Positions 13,930 to 15,196 of a stretch of 15,196 nucleotides of DNA are shown here, piece after piece. Numbering within the stretch: the first letter of the stretch is position 1; each line of letters opens with the position of its first letter. The DNA is from Methylobacteriaceae bacterium. GTDB lineage: Bacteria; Pseudomonadota; Alphaproteobacteria; Rhizobiales; Beijerinckiaceae. A program made the position numbers and the translations under genes. The notes beneath the pieces were generated by a model, which made no database searches, had not been told where the DNA came from, and was given only the letters and a program-made list of their open reading frames with translations. Location: contig JAISTL010000335.1 in assembly GCA_031272615.1 (NCBI GenBank), positions 1 to 15,196 on the forward strand. Reading direction: 5' to 3'.

Positions 13930-14970
13930 ATGGACCCGCACGCTCTCAAACGCCTGCTTCAGGAAAAAGCCCGCTCCCTGGGGTTTGCCGACCTGCGCGC
14001 CGCGGACATCACCACGCTTCCCGACAGCCGCCCGGCGCTGGAGGCCTGGCTTGCCGCCGGCTGCCACGGCTCCATGGAGTTCATGGCCAGGCGGGCGGAG
14101 CTGCGCGGGTCTCCGGCGGCGCTGTGGCCCGAGGCCAAAACCGCGCTGGTTGCGGCCCTCGCCTTCAAGCCCCCGCCCGAAACGGCGGACAAAACCCGCG
14201 CGGCGATCGCGTCATATGCGACGCGGCGGGATTATCATGACGTGCTCACGGCCAAACTCCGGGACCTTGCCGCCCTGCTGCGGGATCTTGACGGCGGCGA
14301 GGCGAAACTCTTCGTCGATACCGGGCCGGTGATGGAAAAGCCGCTGGCGCAGCACGCCGGCATCGGCTGGCGCGGCAGGCACGGCCTCGTGATGTCGCGC
14401 CGTTTCGGCCCGTGGCTGCATCTGGGCGTCATTCTGACCACCGCCGACATCCCGCCCGACGAGCCGGAAACCGACCATTGCGGCCGCTGCCGCCTTTGCC
14501 TCGACGCCTGCCCGACCGGCGCCCTTACGGCGCCTTACCGCCTGGACCCGCGCCGCTGCATCGCCTATTACACCACCGAGCACAAGGGCATGAGCCCGGA
14601 GGAGCTGCGCCCCGGTTTCGGCAACCGGGTGTTCGGCTGTGACGCCTGTGTCGCCGTGTGCCCGTGGAACAAGTTCGCCGCCCCGTGCCCGGCGGCGGAA
14701 TTCGCGCCGCGTCCGGACCTTGCCGCGCCGACCCTCGCCGACCTTCTCGCCCTGGATGACGCCGCCTTTCGCGCGCTGTTCAACGGGACGCCCGTCCGCC
14801 GCATCGGCCGCGCCCGCTTCATCCGCAACACCCTCATCGCCGCGGGCAATTCCGGGGACCCAAACCTCATCCCCGCCGTTGCCGCATTGCTCCACGACCC
14901 GGCGCCGGAGGTGGGGCGCACGGCGGAATGGGCGCTGGAGAAGTTGAAACGGGAAGTTGACGGGGGGTGA
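13930..14970 (+). CDS. queG: Epoxyqueuosine reductase QueG
   Basis: This 346-residue enzyme reduces epoxyqueuosine to queuosine in tRNA, the last step of the pathway, using cobalamin and two 4Fe-4S clusters. It shows the conserved Asp in LFVDTGPVMEKPLA (D130, the likely proton donor), HAGIGWRGRHG (142-152), the first cluster set C184, C187, C190 and C194 (CGRCRLCLDACPTGAL), and the second C237, C240 and C244 (CDACVAVCPWN). A short HEAT-like helical pair ends the protein (DPNLIPAVAALL and following), as in the family. The length is normal. ATG 13930 is chosen because GAGGA lies just before it and MDPHALKRLLQEKARSLGF is the usual N-terminus; the 42 residues upstream are not conserved in type and would include the promoter. 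It stands alone with its own promoter and terminator. No other queuosine gene is in the window. Confidence 0.95.
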   Translation: MDPHALKRLLQEKARSLGFADLRAADITTLPDSRPALEAWLAAGCHGSMEFMARRAELRGSPAALWPEAKTALVAALAFKPPPETADKTRAAIASYATRRDYHDVLTAKLRDLAALLRDLDGGEAKLFVDTGPVMEKPLAQHAGIGWRGRHGLVMSRRFGPWLHLGVILTTADIPPDEPETDHCGRCRLCLDACPTGALTAPYRLDPRRCIAYYTTEHKGMSPEELRPGFGNRVFGCDACVAVCPWNKFAAPCPAAEFAPRPDLAAPTLADLLALDDAAFRALFNGTPVRRIGRARFIRNTLIAAGNSGDPNLIPAVAALLHDPAPEVGRTAEWALEKLKREVDGG

Positions 14971-14975
14971 ACCAC

Positions 14976-15010
14976 GGGCTTGTTCACACGGTGAAGCCCT
15001 TTTATTTTAT
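14976..15010 (+). terminator. Intrinsic terminator of queG
   Basis: GGGCTT (14976-14981) pairs with AAGCCC (14994-14999), followed directly by TTTTATTTTAT. It starts five bases after the queG stop. An alternative pairing uses TTCAC with GTGAA. Confidence 0.75.
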
Positions 15011-15031
15011 CGCTTCTATTCCTGCTTCTGA

Positions 15032-15071
15032 AAACCTTTTCAGGGATTTTTCGAAAAATGCAAAAAGGTTT
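15032..15071. repeat. AT-rich double hairpin
   Basis: AAACCTTTT (15032-15040) is complementary to AAAAGGTTT (15063-15071), and the perfect palindrome ATTTTTCGAAAAAT (15046-15059) lies between them. It could be a bidirectional terminator, a protein binding site or the edge of an inserted element. Composition turns AT-rich from here to the contig end. Confidence 0.55.
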
Positions 15072-15090
15072 ACAGAACGATTTCAGTGAG

Positions 15091-15117
15091 TTGACACTGT
15101 AGCGCTATAAGTGTAGT
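15091..15117 (+). promoter_or_regulatory. Promoter candidate near the right edge
   Basis: A consensus TTGACA (15091-15096) is followed by TGTAGT (15112-15117) at 15 bases, or a poorer TAGTAG at 17. TATAAG (15106-15111) is a better -10 by sequence but too close to this -35. It would drive a gene leaving the window to the right. Confidence 0.35.
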
Positions 15118-15141
15118 AGGGAGATGTTGAATAAGAACTGC

Positions 15142-15196
15142 ATGTCGAAACGCATCTAAACAAAAATTCGCCAAGGCTTACGAACTTTATATTGGA
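15142..15196 (+). pseudogene. Possible gene start with one-base frameshift, cut by contig edge
   Basis: ATG 15142 reads MSKRI and stops at TAA (15157-15159). If T15157 is skipped, the frame continues to the edge as MSKRIKQKFAKAYELYIG, which reads like a real protein start. The alternative frame from 15131 gives NASKQKFAKAYELYIG but has no usual start codon. Too short to assign a family. It may be a sequencing error at the contig end, a true frameshift or chance. Confidence 0.25.

Overview
The window is a GC-rich bacterial contig, most likely from an alphaproteobacterium. That placement is inferred from a DddQ-like cupin, a Tat-exported peptide-type binding protein, a BolA of the alphaproteobacterial kind, QueG, and a small intergenic repeat of the 'ERSEAIQ' type. 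It starts with 15 bases of Illumina adapter, so position 16 is a true assembly edge. Almost all genes are on the minus strand; only queG and a fragment at the right end are on the plus strand.

Left part (16-4162): a cluster of unrecognised genes built from a repeated unit of about 100 residues. I count seven units, two in a gene cut by the contig edge (16-746) and five in one reading frame from 3159 to 1006. Every unit has a Trp followed exactly 21 residues later by Tyr/Phe-Asp. An in-frame TAA at 2236-2238 sits inside the third unit of the long frame and takes the place of exactly one residue. The long frame is therefore a five-unit, C-terminally membrane-anchored protein broken by a point nonsense change, or less likely a readthrough or assembly artefact. 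Both genes are preceded by a duplicated promoter-like segment. An AT-richer membrane-protein gene (3397-4083) lies beside them, behind a short leader that resembles the N-terminal tail of the broken gene.

Centre (4175-11599): a DsbC/DsbG-like thioredoxin-fold protein (4175-4789), then a six-gene operon transcribed leftwards from about 11640. It encodes two Dpp/Opp permeases, a fused two-domain ATPase, a Tat-exported solute-binding protein, a cupin of the DMSP-lyase family with the complete DddQ metal and catalytic residue pattern, and a short-chain dehydrogenase. The layout suggests import of a small organic compound followed by cleavage and oxidation or reduction. A perfect inverted repeat overlaps the operon promoter and is a good operator candidate.

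Right part (11600-15196): a 311-base gene-free stretch holding the promoter, a palindromic array of GTGGAC boxes and the ERSEAIQ-type repeat. Then come bolA and three tandem DUF805 membrane-protein genes (minus strand, with two look-alike promoters), queG (plus strand, with promoter and intrinsic terminator), and a terminal stretch with a long hairpin, a promoter-like element and a possibly frameshifted gene start.
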